Positions 43,665 through 52,846 are shown, numbered from the stretch's first letter. The stretch is 64,000 nucleotides of DNA from Oceanobacillus saliphilus (GCF_023522835.1 NZ_JALCZU010000013.1:1-64000); one strand, 5' to 3'. Notes: generated by a model not told the origin, from the letters alone. Numbers and translations: made by a program.

Positions 43665-43733
43665 TTGAGTTGAGAAAATAGCATAGAGAAATCCTTGCAT
43701 CTCCGTTCAAGTAAATAAGAAAGGAACTTTACA

Positions 43734-45296
43734 ATGAGTCAGAATAATGTTGAAAAAAAAGAGTCGAAGTTATCTAAAGTTCTCGAAGTAATCTCCGGAA
43801 GCTTTGCTCCAATCATTGGTGTACTTGCTGGTGCAGGTCTGCTAAAAGCAGCTTTATCCGTCTTAAGTCAGCTTGGCTGGCTTTCAAGTGAAAGCGGTAC
43901 CTATATTGTTTTATCTGCTGCCGGGAATTCTATATTTTATTTCCTTCCCGTCTTTCTTGGTATTACAATCGCAATAAAACTAGGCGGAAATGGCTATGTC
44001 GGCGGAGCCATCGGAGCAGCTCTTTTAACTCCCGAAATAATGAACCTTGTCGACGCAGGTGTTGAATCAATCAGCTTTTTAGGTCTAACTGTTAATTTGG
44101 CTAACTATTCTTCAAGCGTATTTCCGATTTTTATTGCCATGTTTGTTTATGCAGGGTTAGAGAAGTTTTTGAAAAAAATTATATATAAAGATATCCAAAT
44201 GTTTATCAACCCGCTTATCTCTTTAGTTATTCTGGTGCCATTAACAATGCTTTTCTTTGGTCCTTTTGGAAATTTAGTTGGAGACGGTCTTGGTGCCATT
44301 ATAACTTTTCTTAGTGATAAAAGCGGACTGTTGGCAGGAGCGGTTCTCGGTGGTGCATGGACATTCCTTACCATTGCAGGATTACACTGGACAATCATTC
44401 CACTTGCTATTGCCAACCTCGCATATGGTCCTGATCCAATCATCGCCATGGCAGCCCCAGCTGTATTTGCTCAAATCGGGGTCGCAATAGCCATATTTTT
44501 CAAAACGAAAGACAATGAACTGAAGTCACTTGCCGCAAGCGGAATTCTGCCAGGTTCACTTGCTGGTACGACAGAAGCAATTTATTACGGAATTCTCTTG
44601 CGCTATAGGAAAACAATCGTTTATGTCGTTATTGCTGGTGGAATTGGAGGAGCGATTAATGGAGCATTTGGTGTCGTGATGAATGATTTCGTTCTTCCGA
44701 GTGTACTGTCCATACCTGCCTTCTCGCCTATCAGTCAGCATTTAGTCGGAACTGGAGTAGCCTTTGCGTTAGGATTAATCTTCACATATGTACTAGGCTT
44801 TCAAGGGAAAAATGATGATACCATTCATCTCAAGGTGGTTAAGCCAGAAACAATTTCTAGTCCATTAAAAGGGAATGTCATCCCATTAGCTGAAGTGAAT
44901 GAGCCGCTATTTGCTACAAATACAGTCGGGAAAGGAGTTGCAATCCATCCTTCAGAAGGGAAAGTCTATGCCCCTGTAGATGGAGAAATTACAACCTTAT
45001 TCCCTACACAGCATGCGATTGGAATCACTTCGAACAAAGGCGCAGAAATTTTAATTTACGTAGGAATAGATACAGTGAAGCTGAATGGACAATATTTCAA
45101 GGTCCATATCAAGCAAGGGGATCAGGTGAAGCAAGGTAATCTTCTATTAGAATTTGATATAAAAAATATTGAAAAAGCTGGATTTGATATTACCACACCT
45201 GTTGTTATTACAAATACAGAGGAATACTCCGATATCGATGTTACAAAAGAAGTGTCCGTATCATCGGAGAACAGTTTAATGAAGCTGGATATATAA
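43734..45296 (+). CDS. Beta-glucoside-type PTS permease, EIIC-EIIA without EIIB
   Basis: 520 residues. The EIIC domain (about 10-360) starts with ISGSFAPIIGVLAGAGLLKA and has about ten hydrophobic helices and GTTEAIYYGILLRYRK. The EIIA (Crr-like) domain (about 375-505) has GKGVAIHPSEGKVYAPVDGE and the phosphorylatable histidine in PTQHAIGITSNKGAEILIYV. The usual N-terminal EIIB with its cysteine is absent: only about 10 residues precede EIIC. The EIIB must come from elsewhere. It lies upstream of a GH3 beta-glucosidase, so a beta-glucoside is the likely substrate. ATG after AAAGGA. Confidence 0.85.
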   Translation: MSQNNVEKKESKLSKVLEVISGSFAPIIGVLAGAGLLKAALSVLSQLGWLSSESGTYIVLSAAGNSIFYFLPVFLGITIAIKLGGNGYVGGAIGAALLTPEIMNLVDAGVESISFLGLTVNLANYSSSVFPIFIAMFVYAGLEKFLKKIIYKDIQMFINPLISLVILVPLTMLFFGPFGNLVGDGLGAIITFLSDKSGLLAGAVLGGAWTFLTIAGLHWTIIPLAIANLAYGPDPIIAMAAPAVFAQIGVAIAIFFKTKDNELKSLAASGILPGSLAGTTEAIYYGILLRYRKTIVYVVIAGGIGGAINGAFGVVMNDFVLPSVLSIPAFSPISQHLVGTGVAFALGLIFTYVLGFQGKNDDTIHLKVVKPETISSPLKGNVIPLAEVNEPLFATNTVGKGVAIHPSEGKVYAPVDGEITTLFPTQHAIGITSNKGAEILIYVGIDTVKLNGQYFKVHIKQGDQVKQGNLLLEFDIKNIEKAGFDITTPVVITNTEEYSDIDVTKEVSVSSENSLMKLDI

Positions 45297-45401
45297 CATG
45301 ATTTTGCGGTGTTTCTTTGAACAGAGATAGGACACCGCAGGACGCTTTTGCAACTGGAGCGTATCACAAGCAGAATAAAAATTATAGGAGGAAGAACTCA
45401 C

Positions 45402-47531
45402 ATGGAGCACAAACAACCAAAACTGGAAGTGAAAAACAAGCAACTTATTGAAAAAGATGGTTTCACATTTAAAGATTTAAATAACAATGGAAAACTTGAC
45501 CCTTACGAAGATTGGAGATTAAGCCCGGAAGAACGGGCGAAAAATCTAGTTTCTTTAATGAATATGGATGAAAAAATTGGTGTGATGCTGATTAACACTC
45601 GCAGAATGGGACTTTATCAAGAGGATAAGAGCAAAACGAGCCATGATGGCGTGTTAGATGAAGGGATTGTGGAAAAGGGAGAAAGTATCTTTGCCACAAG
45701 CAAAGTATATGGAACGACCCATACAATCAAAGATAGACATTTACGCCACTACATTTTACGAGATAATTTTAGTCCGGCAGAAACAGCGGAATGGATTAAT
45801 ACGATGAATGAAGTAGCAGAGGCAACACGCTTAGGTATTCCAGTCATCGTTGCATCCAATTCAAGAAATGAAAATGGTGAATCGATTTTTGGAATGAATG
45901 ATGCCATTGGTATTTTCTCCACATGGCCGGGTACATTAGGTCTTGCAGCAGCGGCGATGGGTGATATTAAAAATGGCAAGGATGCTTCTATCATCAGTGA
46001 ATTTGCTAAAATTGCCCACGATGAATGGAATGCTACCGGTTTAAGAAAAGGTTATATGTATATGGCGGATGTTGTCACAGATCCAAGATGGCAGCGAACA
46101 TATGGTACGTTTGGTGAGGATCCAGAATTTATTGCAGACGCAATTGGCCGTATTATTGACGCATTCCAAGGGGAAACATTAGGTAAAGACAGCATCGCGA
46201 TGACAACCAAACATTTCCCTGGGGGAGGACCAAGGGAAAATGGTTTTGACCCGCATTATAAAGAAGGAAAGTGGAATCTTTACCCAACTCCGGGAAGTTT
46301 AGAAAAATATCATCTGCCACCATTTAGAGCAGCTGTCGAACATGGTACGTCATCCATTATGCCTTATTACTCGATCCCAAGCATCAAGAAGAGTGTGTAT
46401 CAGGAATTTGAAGGCGAAGATATTCCATTTGAAGAAGTTGGATTTGCATTTAATCATTATTTCCTTGAAGATATTCTGCGCGGAAAACTGGGCTTCAAAG
46501 GCTATATTAACAGTGACAGCGGTATCGTCAACAATATGAGCTGGGGCGTTGAAAGTTTAAGTGTGCCAGAGCGTTTTGCGAAAGCGGTTAATGCAGGAAC
46601 AGATATCATTGCAGATACAAATGATATTGAGAACCTGAAAGAAGCAGTGGATAATGGCTGGATCAGTGAAAAGCGCATCAATGAAGCAAATGAAAGACTG
46701 CTTACAGAAATGTTTGCATTAGGTCTGTTTGATAACCGTACGTACAATTCACCAGAAAATGCGGATAAGGTAGTAAATACTCCAGCACATTGGGATGCAG
46801 CGTATGAAGCACATAAAAAATCAGTTACTATTTTGAAAAACTCAAAAGAAACACTGCCATTAACAGCGGACAAGCTGGAAGGTAAAAAAGTGTATATGAA
46901 AGCTTACCATAAGGACACAGAGCATGCAGCAACGTATACGGAGCAAGCATTGGCCGATGCGAAGGAATTAGGTCAATTTGAGTTGACCGATGCGTATGAA
47001 GAAGCGGATATCGCTATCTTGTTCCTGCAGCCGAAATCGGGCACCTATTTTAATGCAACACCAGGATTATTGGAGCTCGGTTTATGTGAAAATAAATCAT
47101 TAAAAGCCATGGATGGTTCTCCATATCAAGAAACTACTTTAAGCGATATCGAGCATTTGAATACAGTAGCAGAGAACATCCGCAGTCGCGGCGGCAAAGT
47201 TATTATAAGTGTAAATGTTAGCTTGCCATGGCTTCTAGGAAATGTAGAACCATTGGCAGATGCCTTGGTTGCCGGATACGATACATTCTTCAAAGCACAG
47301 CTTGAAATTATTGCTGGAAACGATGGTCCAACAGGTGTCCTGCCGTTGACTTTACCAGCAAGTGAAGAAGTGATTGCCGTTGATGAAAATGGTAATTGTG
47401 CATCAAGAAATGATGTTCCAGGCTATGATAAAGATAAATATATGCCAGAAGGAATGGGCTATGCCTACAAAGACAGCGATGGAAATGTTTATAAACTAGG
47501 ACATGGTTTACAGTATAATGGATTTAGGTGA
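45402..47531 (+). CDS. GH3 family beta-glucosidase
   Basis: A 709-residue glycoside hydrolase family 3 enzyme without signal peptide, hence cytoplasmic. The GH3 N-domain shows VTDPRWQRTYGTFGEDPEFI, TKHFPGGGPRENGFDPHYKE and the nucleophile region GYINSDSGIVNNMSWGVE (Asp in SDSG). The C-terminal GH3_C domain follows (HKKSVTILKNSKETLPLTAD, VAGYDTFFKAQLEIIAG). ATG 45402 lies after ATAGGAGGAAG. It presumably cleaves the glucoside taken up by the preceding PTS protein; if that sugar is phosphorylated, specificity for phospho-glucosides would be unusual for GH3. Confidence 0.9.
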   Translation: MEHKQPKLEVKNKQLIEKDGFTFKDLNNNGKLDPYEDWRLSPEERAKNLVSLMNMDEKIGVMLINTRRMGLYQEDKSKTSHDGVLDEGIVEKGESIFATSKVYGTTHTIKDRHLRHYILRDNFSPAETAEWINTMNEVAEATRLGIPVIVASNSRNENGESIFGMNDAIGIFSTWPGTLGLAAAAMGDIKNGKDASIISEFAKIAHDEWNATGLRKGYMYMADVVTDPRWQRTYGTFGEDPEFIADAIGRIIDAFQGETLGKDSIAMTTKHFPGGGPRENGFDPHYKEGKWNLYPTPGSLEKYHLPPFRAAVEHGTSSIMPYYSIPSIKKSVYQEFEGEDIPFEEVGFAFNHYFLEDILRGKLGFKGYINSDSGIVNNMSWGVESLSVPERFAKAVNAGTDIIADTNDIENLKEAVDNGWISEKRINEANERLLTEMFALGLFDNRTYNSPENADKVVNTPAHWDAAYEAHKKSVTILKNSKETLPLTADKLEGKKVYMKAYHKDTEHAATYTEQALADAKELGQFELTDAYEEADIAILFLQPKSGTYFNATPGLLELGLCENKSLKAMDGSPYQETTLSDIEHLNTVAENIRSRGGKVIISVNVSLPWLLGNVEPLADALVAGYDTFFKAQLEIIAGNDGPTGVLPLTLPASEEVIAVDENGNCASRNDVPGYDKDKYMPEGMGYAYKDSDGNVYKLGHGLQYNGFR

Positions 47532-47619
47532 ATGAGGCGGTCTGACCGTTTCAGTCCCCTACTGAACATATAAAATTGTCAATAGATCTACCAGGCGTCC
47601 TATATGTGCAAGTCCAGCA

Positions 47620-47656
47620 AGAGTAATCGTCATCACTTCTCGGATACGATTACTCT
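47620..47656 (+). terminator. Terminator of the beta-glucoside operon
   Basis: A 10-bp perfect stem AGAGTAATCG / CGATTACTCT with a 17-nt loop, followed by TTTTTTT. Confidence 0.82.
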
Positions 47657-47824
47657 TTTTTTGTATTAAGAGGAAATTAAAGGGTAGATCTAAGAGAAGC
47701 CTATATTAGATGCAAAATAAATCATTCAAAACGCACTTAATTTACTGAAAAGACAGAAAATTACAGTATAATAGTATACGAACGACACTTCCGAAATTAA
47801 ATTCATTTAAGGAGTCGGTATACG

Positions 47825-48460
47825 TTGACAAAGGTAAAGGAACAAACCATTTTTCATCATGTCGGAAATCGATTTCAAACAGATGATCGAGCGATTCATA
47901 TCGTTGCCCGTCTGGAAGAACCGCTTGTGGTAGTTTTAGAGAATGTTTTGAGCGACGAAGAGTGTGACGAACTCATTCGATTATCAAAAGATAATATGCA
48001 TCGTTCAAAAATTGGAGATTCCCGGGAAGTTAATGACATCCGAACAAGCAGCGGCATGTTTTTTGATGTAGAACATGACATTCTGACGACCATTGAAAAA
48101 CGAGTAGCAAGCATCATGAACATCCCCGTCGAACACGCAGAAGGGCTTCAAATTCTGAACTATATGCCCGGACAGGAGTACAAAGCTCATTATGATTATT
48201 TTTCAGCTGCAAGCAAAGCTTCCAAAAATAACCGAATCAGCACGCTGGTCATGTACTTAAACGATGTCGATCAAGGGGGTGAAACCTTTTTTACGGAACT
48301 TGGGTTTTCTGTTTCTCCGAAAAAAGGAAGAGCGGTGTACTTTGAATACTTCTATACCGATCAACGCCTGAATGAAAAAACATTACACGCTGGAGCACCC
48401 GTCATCGCAGGAGAAAAATGGGTAGCCACGCAATGGATGAGAAAACAAAAAGTGAGATAA
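47825..48460 (+). CDS. 2-oxoglutarate/Fe(II) oxygenase, prolyl 4-hydroxylase type
   Basis: 211 residues. The double-stranded beta-helix domain has the Fe ligands HYD (AHYDYFSAA, about 119-121) and the distal His in KTLHAGAPV, with the 2-oxoglutarate-binding lysine in GEKWVATQWMR. NRISTLVMYLNDVDQGGETF is the typical core. It resembles the single-domain P4H of Bacillus anthracis that hydroxylates proline in collagen-like or other proteins; substrate here unknown. TTG start after AAGGAG. The operon is monocistronic. Confidence 0.88.
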   Translation: MTKVKEQTIFHHVGNRFQTDDRAIHIVARLEEPLVVVLENVLSDEECDELIRLSKDNMHRSKIGDSREVNDIRTSSGMFFDVEHDILTTIEKRVASIMNIPVEHAEGLQILNYMPGQEYKAHYDYFSAASKASKNNRISTLVMYLNDVDQGGETFFTELGFSVSPKKGRAVYFEYFYTDQRLNEKTLHAGAPVIAGEKWVATQWMRKQKVR

Positions 48461-49111
48461 TCAAAATTCAAATGTCAATCCCCAGTGCTTTAAAGTGGCG
48501 GAGGACTGGCACAATAATTCTCTAGAAATATACGCCGGAAAAAAGGGTGTTTTTTAAGTGGCCTCGAACGGTTTTCCTACTTCTGTATTAATATCAGAAG
48601 TGGAAGAATCGTCCGATGTTTCCACATTTACTCGATAGGTTCCTAAGCTACTTCCAATGCTTCGGGATAATCTACTGTATCAAATACTTCATCGGTCGAA
48701 GCGTCTTCCTTGATCCCTCAAAGACCGGGTGAACGAACTAAAACAGATCGCAGAGACTCCATTCGTCTTGCGCAACTTTATCGTTCAGGTGAATGAACAC
48801 CTATTTATATACCGACAGAGGAGGATAAAGCTCTCCGAGATCAAAGCACGTGAAGACGCTGAAGAAGATGAGTTAAGAGCCAAACATCGATTACTGATCA
48901 TGTCCCAACTCCCTAATTTGTAGCTAACGGATGGAAATAGAAGGCATAGAGAGGATCTATTACATACATAGCCCTCCTATACTATGTAGGAACAAATAAT
49001 GAGTAATATAAGGCCATTGCAGAGTTTATACGCTTTGTATCAAAGTCTATTGAGATGTATACTGAATTTAGGACTTTTTTTTTTTACATAAGCCTTTTCT
49101 AATAAAAAAGG

Positions 49112-49149
49112 TTTCCCTGCGCACACTAGTGCTTAGGGAAATTTTTTTT
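49112..49149 (+). terminator. Terminator-like hairpin in the opuC leader
   Basis: TTTCCCT (49112-49118) pairs with AGGGAAA (49135-49141), with inner GCAC/GTGC pairing and eight T residues after it. It may end a relic transcript or act as an attenuator upstream of opuC. Confidence 0.55.
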
Positions 49150-49322
49150 GGTATATAGGAAAGTATAAAGCTTTCCTATATACATAAGTGGAACTAAGGC
49201 TGCACCGAAAGCCCTGGCGACAACCAAGTTTTCTAAGCAAGTAAGAAAGTATAAACTTTCTTACTTGCTTAAGTGCAACTAAGGCATCCGCCCAAAGGCT
49301 TGGCGTATGCCAAGTTTTCTAA
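49150..49322 (+). repeat. Two tandem 86-bp structured repeats before opuCA
   Basis: Copies 49150-49236 and 49237-49322. Each has a perfect 13-bp hairpin (GTATATAGGAAAG / CTTTCCTATATAC; GCAAGTAAGAAAG / CTTTCTTACTTGC), then TAAGTGSAACTAAGGC, a GC-rich second hairpin (best in copy 2: GGCATCCGCC / GGCGTATGCC) and CCAAGTTTTCTAA. Four differences between the hairpin arms are all compensated on the other arm, so pairing is conserved while sequence changes. They end 27 bp before the opuCA start. Confidence 0.8.
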
Positions 49323-49348
49323 TGAGAAAAAAACTATAGGGGGTACAT

Positions 49349-50485
49349 ATGTTAAAATTTGAAAATGTAAGTAAAATTTACAAGGATGGATTTAAAGCAG
49401 TAGATTCCGTCAGTTTTGAAATTCCTGAAGGAGAGCTTGTTGTTCTTATTGGGCCAAGTGGATCTGGCAAATCAACAACAATGAAAATGATTAATAGAAT
49501 GATTCCCCATACATCGGGAACGGTTTCTATAAATGGAAAAGATGTTACGAAGTTAAATGCAGCAGAGTTGCGTCGTAATATCGGTTATGTCATTCAACAA
49601 ATTGGTCTATTTCCACATTATACGATTGAAAAAAATATTGCAATAGTTCCGCAACTTAAGGGTTGGAATGAACAGGATATCAAGGAGCGAGTGAAAGAAC
49701 TTATGGAGCTGGTTGGACTTGATCCAAAGGTATTCAGCACCCGTTATCCTAAAGAATTATCAGGTGGACAACAACAGCGTGTCGGTGTGGCAAGGGCTTT
49801 AGCATCCAATCCTCGTGTTATCTTGATGGATGAACCATTTGGTGCACTTGATCCAATCACGAGGGAGCAATTACAAGGAGAGTTAATTTCTTTACAGCAA
49901 AAATTGAAAAAGACAATTGTTTTTGTAACGCATGATATGGACGAGGCGTTAAAGCTTGGTGATCGAATTGCCATCATGAAAGATGGTGCTTTACTTCAAC
50001 TCGATACCCCGGAGAAATTATTACACGAACCAGCATCTGGCTTTGTCGAAGAGTTTATTGGTAAGCATCGAATTATCCAAAATCCTGACCTAATGTCGGT
50101 TGTAGATGTAATGACGGATTCAGTCTTAACTGCTCTTCCAAATCGATCCCCTGAAAAATCGCTTGCCATGATGCGCAAACAAAGAAAAACAATGTTAATT
50201 GTCGTTGACGAGAAGGACAAAATGATGGGAATTGTGTCTGCATATGATCTGATAAAGAAAATGGGCGAAATTAAAACAATTGAAGAGATTATGCTGTCCT
50301 CTGAACCATTTATCTTGAGCTCGGCTAGTGCCAAAGATGCTATTGTTATGATGCAGTCAGCTTCACACGGAATCATTCCAGTAGTAGATGAAGCCAAAAG
50401 GGTAGTAGGATTAGTGACTCGTGGAACATTGCTTTCCGCATTGTCCAGTCAATGGACAGAAATGGAGGAGGAAGGGAATGAATAA
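49349..50485 (+). CDS. opuCA: Glycine betaine/choline/carnitine ABC importer, ATPase with CBS domains
   Basis: 378 residues. The ABC ATPase (about 1-240) has IGPSGSGKSTTMKMI (Walker A), LSGGQQQRVGVARAL (signature) and VILMDEPFGALDP (Walker B). Two CBS modules follow (about 255-375: VTGVMTDSVLTALPN-like, AMMRKQRKTMLIVVDEKDKM, MQSASHGIIPVVDEAKRVVG). These can sense ionic strength or c-di-AMP in OpuC/OpuA relatives. ATG after AGGGGG; the stop overlaps the permease start. Osmoprotectant import is the known role of this family. Confidence 0.9.
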   Translation: MLKFENVSKIYKDGFKAVDSVSFEIPEGELVVLIGPSGSGKSTTMKMINRMIPHTSGTVSINGKDVTKLNAAELRRNIGYVIQQIGLFPHYTIEKNIAIVPQLKGWNEQDIKERVKELMELVGLDPKVFSTRYPKELSGGQQQRVGVARALASNPRVILMDEPFGALDPITREQLQGELISLQQKLKKTIVFVTHDMDEALKLGDRIAIMKDGALLQLDTPEKLLHEPASGFVEEFIGKHRIIQNPDLMSVVDVMTDSVLTALPNRSPEKSLAMMRKQRKTMLIVVDEKDKMMGIVSAYDLIKKMGEIKTIEEIMLSSEPFILSSASAKDAIVMMQSASHGIIPVVDEAKRVVGLVTRGTLLSALSSQWTEMEEEGNE

Positions 50486-51131
50486 TTTAAATTTATGGGA
50501 ACAAATTGTCCAACAAACACAAATGCGTTGGCAAGAAGTTCTTGGGGCGACATTTGTCCATATCCAACTCGTGTTTTTTTCTATGTTAATGGCAATTATA
50601 CTTGGTGTTTTCTTAGGTATTCTTATTACACGTGTACCATCGCTCGTACCTTTCGTATTAGGTGGGACAGGTATTATGCAAACCATTCCTAGTCTAGCAG
50701 TACTCGGGTTTTTAATACCTATTTTTGGAATTGGCGTTAAAACGGGGATTGCGGCATTATTTTTATATTCACTTTTACCGATTGTTCGGAACACATATAC
50801 AGGTATTAAAGATGTAGATCGTGCAACCTTGGAAGCGGCTAAAGGAATGGGAATGACGGGTAAGATGATATTATTTAAGGTTGAGCTTCCTTTGTCGATT
50901 CCAATAATAATGGCTGGAATACGTACAGCGGCGGTTATCAACGTGGGAAATGCTACTTTGGCAGCGTTTATAGGTGCTGGTGGACTTGGAGACTTTATAT
51001 TCTTAGGTATTACCCGGGGAATAGATGGTTTAATATTCCTAGGAGCTATTCCAGCTGCTATCTTAGCGATTATACTTGAGTTTTCCTTCAATAAGATTGA
51101 ACGTTGGTCTACACCAGAAGGGTTGAAATAG
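50478..51131 (+). CDS. opuCB: OpuC-like ABC importer permease
   Basis: 217 residues with about five to six membrane helices and the binding-protein-dependent transport EAA-like loop (TLEAAKGMGMTGKMILFKVE). It belongs to the ProW/OpuCB family. ATG 50478 overlaps opuCA by 8 nt with GGAGGAAGG upstream; a longer in-frame extension would run back into opuCA and is rejected. Only one permease gene is present, whereas B. subtilis opuC and opuB have two. Confidence 0.88.
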   Translation: MNNLNLWEQIVQQTQMRWQEVLGATFVHIQLVFFSMLMAIILGVFLGILITRVPSLVPFVLGGTGIMQTIPSLAVLGFLIPIFGIGVKTGIAALFLYSLLPIVRNTYTGIKDVDRATLEAAKGMGMTGKMILFKVELPLSIPIIMAGIRTAAVINVGNATLAAFIGAGGLGDFIFLGITRGIDGLIFLGAIPAAILAIILEFSFNKIERWSTPEGLK

Positions 51132-51132
51132 A

Positions 51133-52020
51133 ATGAATAAGATAAAATTACTATTAATGGTTATTGTTTTTATTACGGTTTTTCCCCTTGCAGGTTGCAT
51201 TTTAACAACAGATGATGCAGTCACTATTGGTTCAAGAAATAATACGGAAAGTATCATATTATCGAATATTATGGGTCAATTGATTGAAGAAAAAACAGAT
51301 ATAGATATCATGTATCGGGAAAATCTTGGTGGATCCAATGTTGTGTGGAATGCAATGATGAATGGCAGTATTCAGGTAATACCTGATTATACAGGTACGA
51401 TTGTAATAACGTATTATGGTGAAACTCCCGGGACTGCCGAGGAAACGTTAGCGAAAACGAAGGAACTGGTGGCCGAGGATGGGATTGTAGCATTAGGTAC
51501 ATTCGGCTTTAATAATACGTACACACTTGCATTTGACGAAGCAGAAGCAGAGCGACTAGGGGTAGAAACGTTTAGTGACTTTGCCGAAGTATCCGATCAA
51601 TATACACTTGGAGCTGTTTTCGAGTTTATTGATCGACCGGACGGTTTGCCAGGCTTTGAAGAGGAATATGATCTTGAGTTTAAAGATGTAAAGGGAATGG
51701 ATCATGGGATGATGTATCGCGCCATTAATAGTGGTGAAGTGGATGTAATCAATTCCTACACAACAGATGGTCAGTTACAGATATATGATTTAAGAGTTCT
51801 CGAAGATGATAAATCATACTTCCCACCTTATCACGCTCTTCCTCTAGTACTGGAAGAAACGCTCGAAAAATATCCTGAACTGGAAGAAGTACTACTGCTG
51901 CTGGAAGATAAAATTGATGAACAGACAATGCAAGCCATGAACGCCAAAGTGGATAACGAAGGCATGATGGTTGATTTTGTGGCAAAGAAATTTTTACAGG
52001 AAGCTGGTTTGATTGAGTAG
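51133..52020 (+). CDS. opuCC: OpuC-like substrate-binding lipoprotein
   Basis: 295 residues. The signal peptide ends with the lipobox PLAGC (about 18-22), followed by a periplasmic-binding-protein-like fold of the OpuAC/OpuCC group: TIGSRNNTESIILSNIMGQL, MYRENLGGSNVVWNAMMNGS, VIPDYTGTIV and INSYTTDGQLQIYDL. This family binds quaternary amines such as choline, carnitine or glycine betaine. It starts one base after the permease stop. The aromatic-box residues cannot be assigned safely without alignment, so the precise ligand is open. Confidence 0.88.
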   Translation: MNKIKLLLMVIVFITVFPLAGCILTTDDAVTIGSRNNTESIILSNIMGQLIEEKTDIDIMYRENLGGSNVVWNAMMNGSIQVIPDYTGTIVITYYGETPGTAEETLAKTKELVAEDGIVALGTFGFNNTYTLAFDEAEAERLGVETFSDFAEVSDQYTLGAVFEFIDRPDGLPGFEEEYDLEFKDVKGMDHGMMYRAINSGEVDVINSYTTDGQLQIYDLRVLEDDKSYFPPYHALPLVLEETLEKYPELEEVLLLLEDKIDEQTMQAMNAKVDNEGMMVDFVAKKFLQEAGLIE

Positions 52021-52417
52021 ATAAATGGAAGCATGGGGACGGGTCTTTAAGGGGACAATCGGAAGTTTGCGCGAAAGAGGGCACAACTAGCGGATTTAAA
52101 CTGCTCGTTGTGCCCTCTTCTTATTTTATGTAATTACTATTGCAAATTTTTTGATCCATAGTGACTAATTTTCACAAACTCTGGTGGAAGAACATGCATT
52201 AAAAATCGCAGAATAAATTCAGTGGTCTTCATGGTTACTATAATAATAAGGCGAGGGATTCAAGTGCCAGTCCCTCATCGCTTTAATACTGTAAAGTAGC
52301 GGAGGGCAGAACCGTTTTCTGATGGAACATAGGTAACCCTCTATGTAAGATAAAAAAAAGCCACTCCTTCCAAATTCGAAGAGAGTGACTTTCTTTCATG
52401 AATTTCCAAACTACTGA
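52021..52417. other. Gap with opuC terminator, repeat copy j and a minus-strand terminator
   Basis: The 12-bp stem AGAGGGCACAAC (52076-52087) / GTTGTGCCCTCT (52107-52118) plus TTCTTATTTT ends opuC. 52261-52320 is palindromic repeat copy j (AAGTGCCAGTCCCTCATCGC left, GCGGAGGGCAGAACCG right). 52359-52390 is a hairpin (AGTCACTCTCTTC / GAAGGAGTGGCT on the minus strand) followed by T residues that ends the HEAT gene. Confidence 0.75.
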
Positions 52418-52846
52418 TTACAGTTTTGCCCAACGTTCCTCTAACCAGTTCATAAATTGTTCCCCTTTGTCGCCTTCATACGCATCATACACATCTAATC
52501 GCATACGTTTTAGCTTATCCGCAAAGTCTGCCACGGTGTGGTCTTTTGGTAGGCTCTTTTTCACCCGGAGGAAAATTTTATCTGTGTTTTTGATAATATC
52601 AAACCGTGAAGGTGATGGCTTCTCTACGTCCTCGCCAAACGCTACAAGTGCTTCGTAGGCTGCGATTTGCACCTTGTAGACAGTATCATGCTGCATACGG
52701 TTTTTTAATAAATCTATAATTTTTTCGTGTTGATAAGCCGATAATGTTTCGACTGCGTCTAATCGTTCTCGCCAGCTAGACGTATAATTGGCCTGTTTTT
52801 TTAATGCCTCGTAGTGCTCAGGTAATGCTGTTTCAAACTTTTTCAA
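52418..52846 (-). CDS. HEAT-repeat-like helical protein
   Basis: A 142-residue all-helical protein with two HEAT-like repeats (SSWRERLDAVETLSAYQHEK, DTVYKVQIAAYEALVAFGED). It is a conserved small Bacillaceae protein as far as I recognise, function unknown; such scaffolds usually bind proteins. TTG start 9 nt after AGAGGTG. It has its own terminator and is monocistronic. Confidence 0.7.
   Translation of the reverse strand: MKKFETALPEHYEALKKQANYTSSWRERLDAVETLSAYQHEKIIDLLKNRMQHDTVYKVQIAAYEALVAFGEDVEKPSPSRFDIIKNTDKIFLRVKKSLPKDHTVADFADKLKRMRLDVYDAYEGDKGEQFMNWLEERWAKL

Larger units (their letters stand above)
43189..43733. other. Intergenic region: terminator, inverted repeat and PTS leader
   Basis: A terminator lies at 43196-43222. 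A 13-bp inverted repeat TTCTTCTACTTCC (43397-43409) / GGAAGTAGAAGAA (43424-43436) is followed by a weak fragment of the palindromic repeat (CCTGTCCC, CCCCATCGCTAG, 43436-43464). Minus-strand 43240-43385 reads coding-like (IALPNGAKQVLTALSLGISG) but without start or end, so it may be a relic. A cre-like site is at 43651-43664. Confidence 0.45.
48461..49348. other. 888-bp gap with gene relics, repeat copy i and the opuC leader
   Basis: 48471-48514 is a short copy of the palindromic repeat (TCAATCCCCAGTGCTTTAAA, GCGGAGGACTGGCAC). Minus strand 48554-48717 reads as a C-terminal relic in two frames ([51 protein letters not shown], stop). Plus strand 48729-48923 encodes 64 residues (starting [20 protein letters not shown]) with no ribosome binding site, perhaps also a relic. 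The last 240 bp hold a terminator and two structured repeats described separately. Confidence 0.4.

Noticed and set aside
50411-51091. Long minus-strand frame (226 codons) opposite the OpuC permease
   Set aside because: It is antisense to a membrane protein, rich in Ile/Pro, with no ribosome binding site; a shadow of opuCB.
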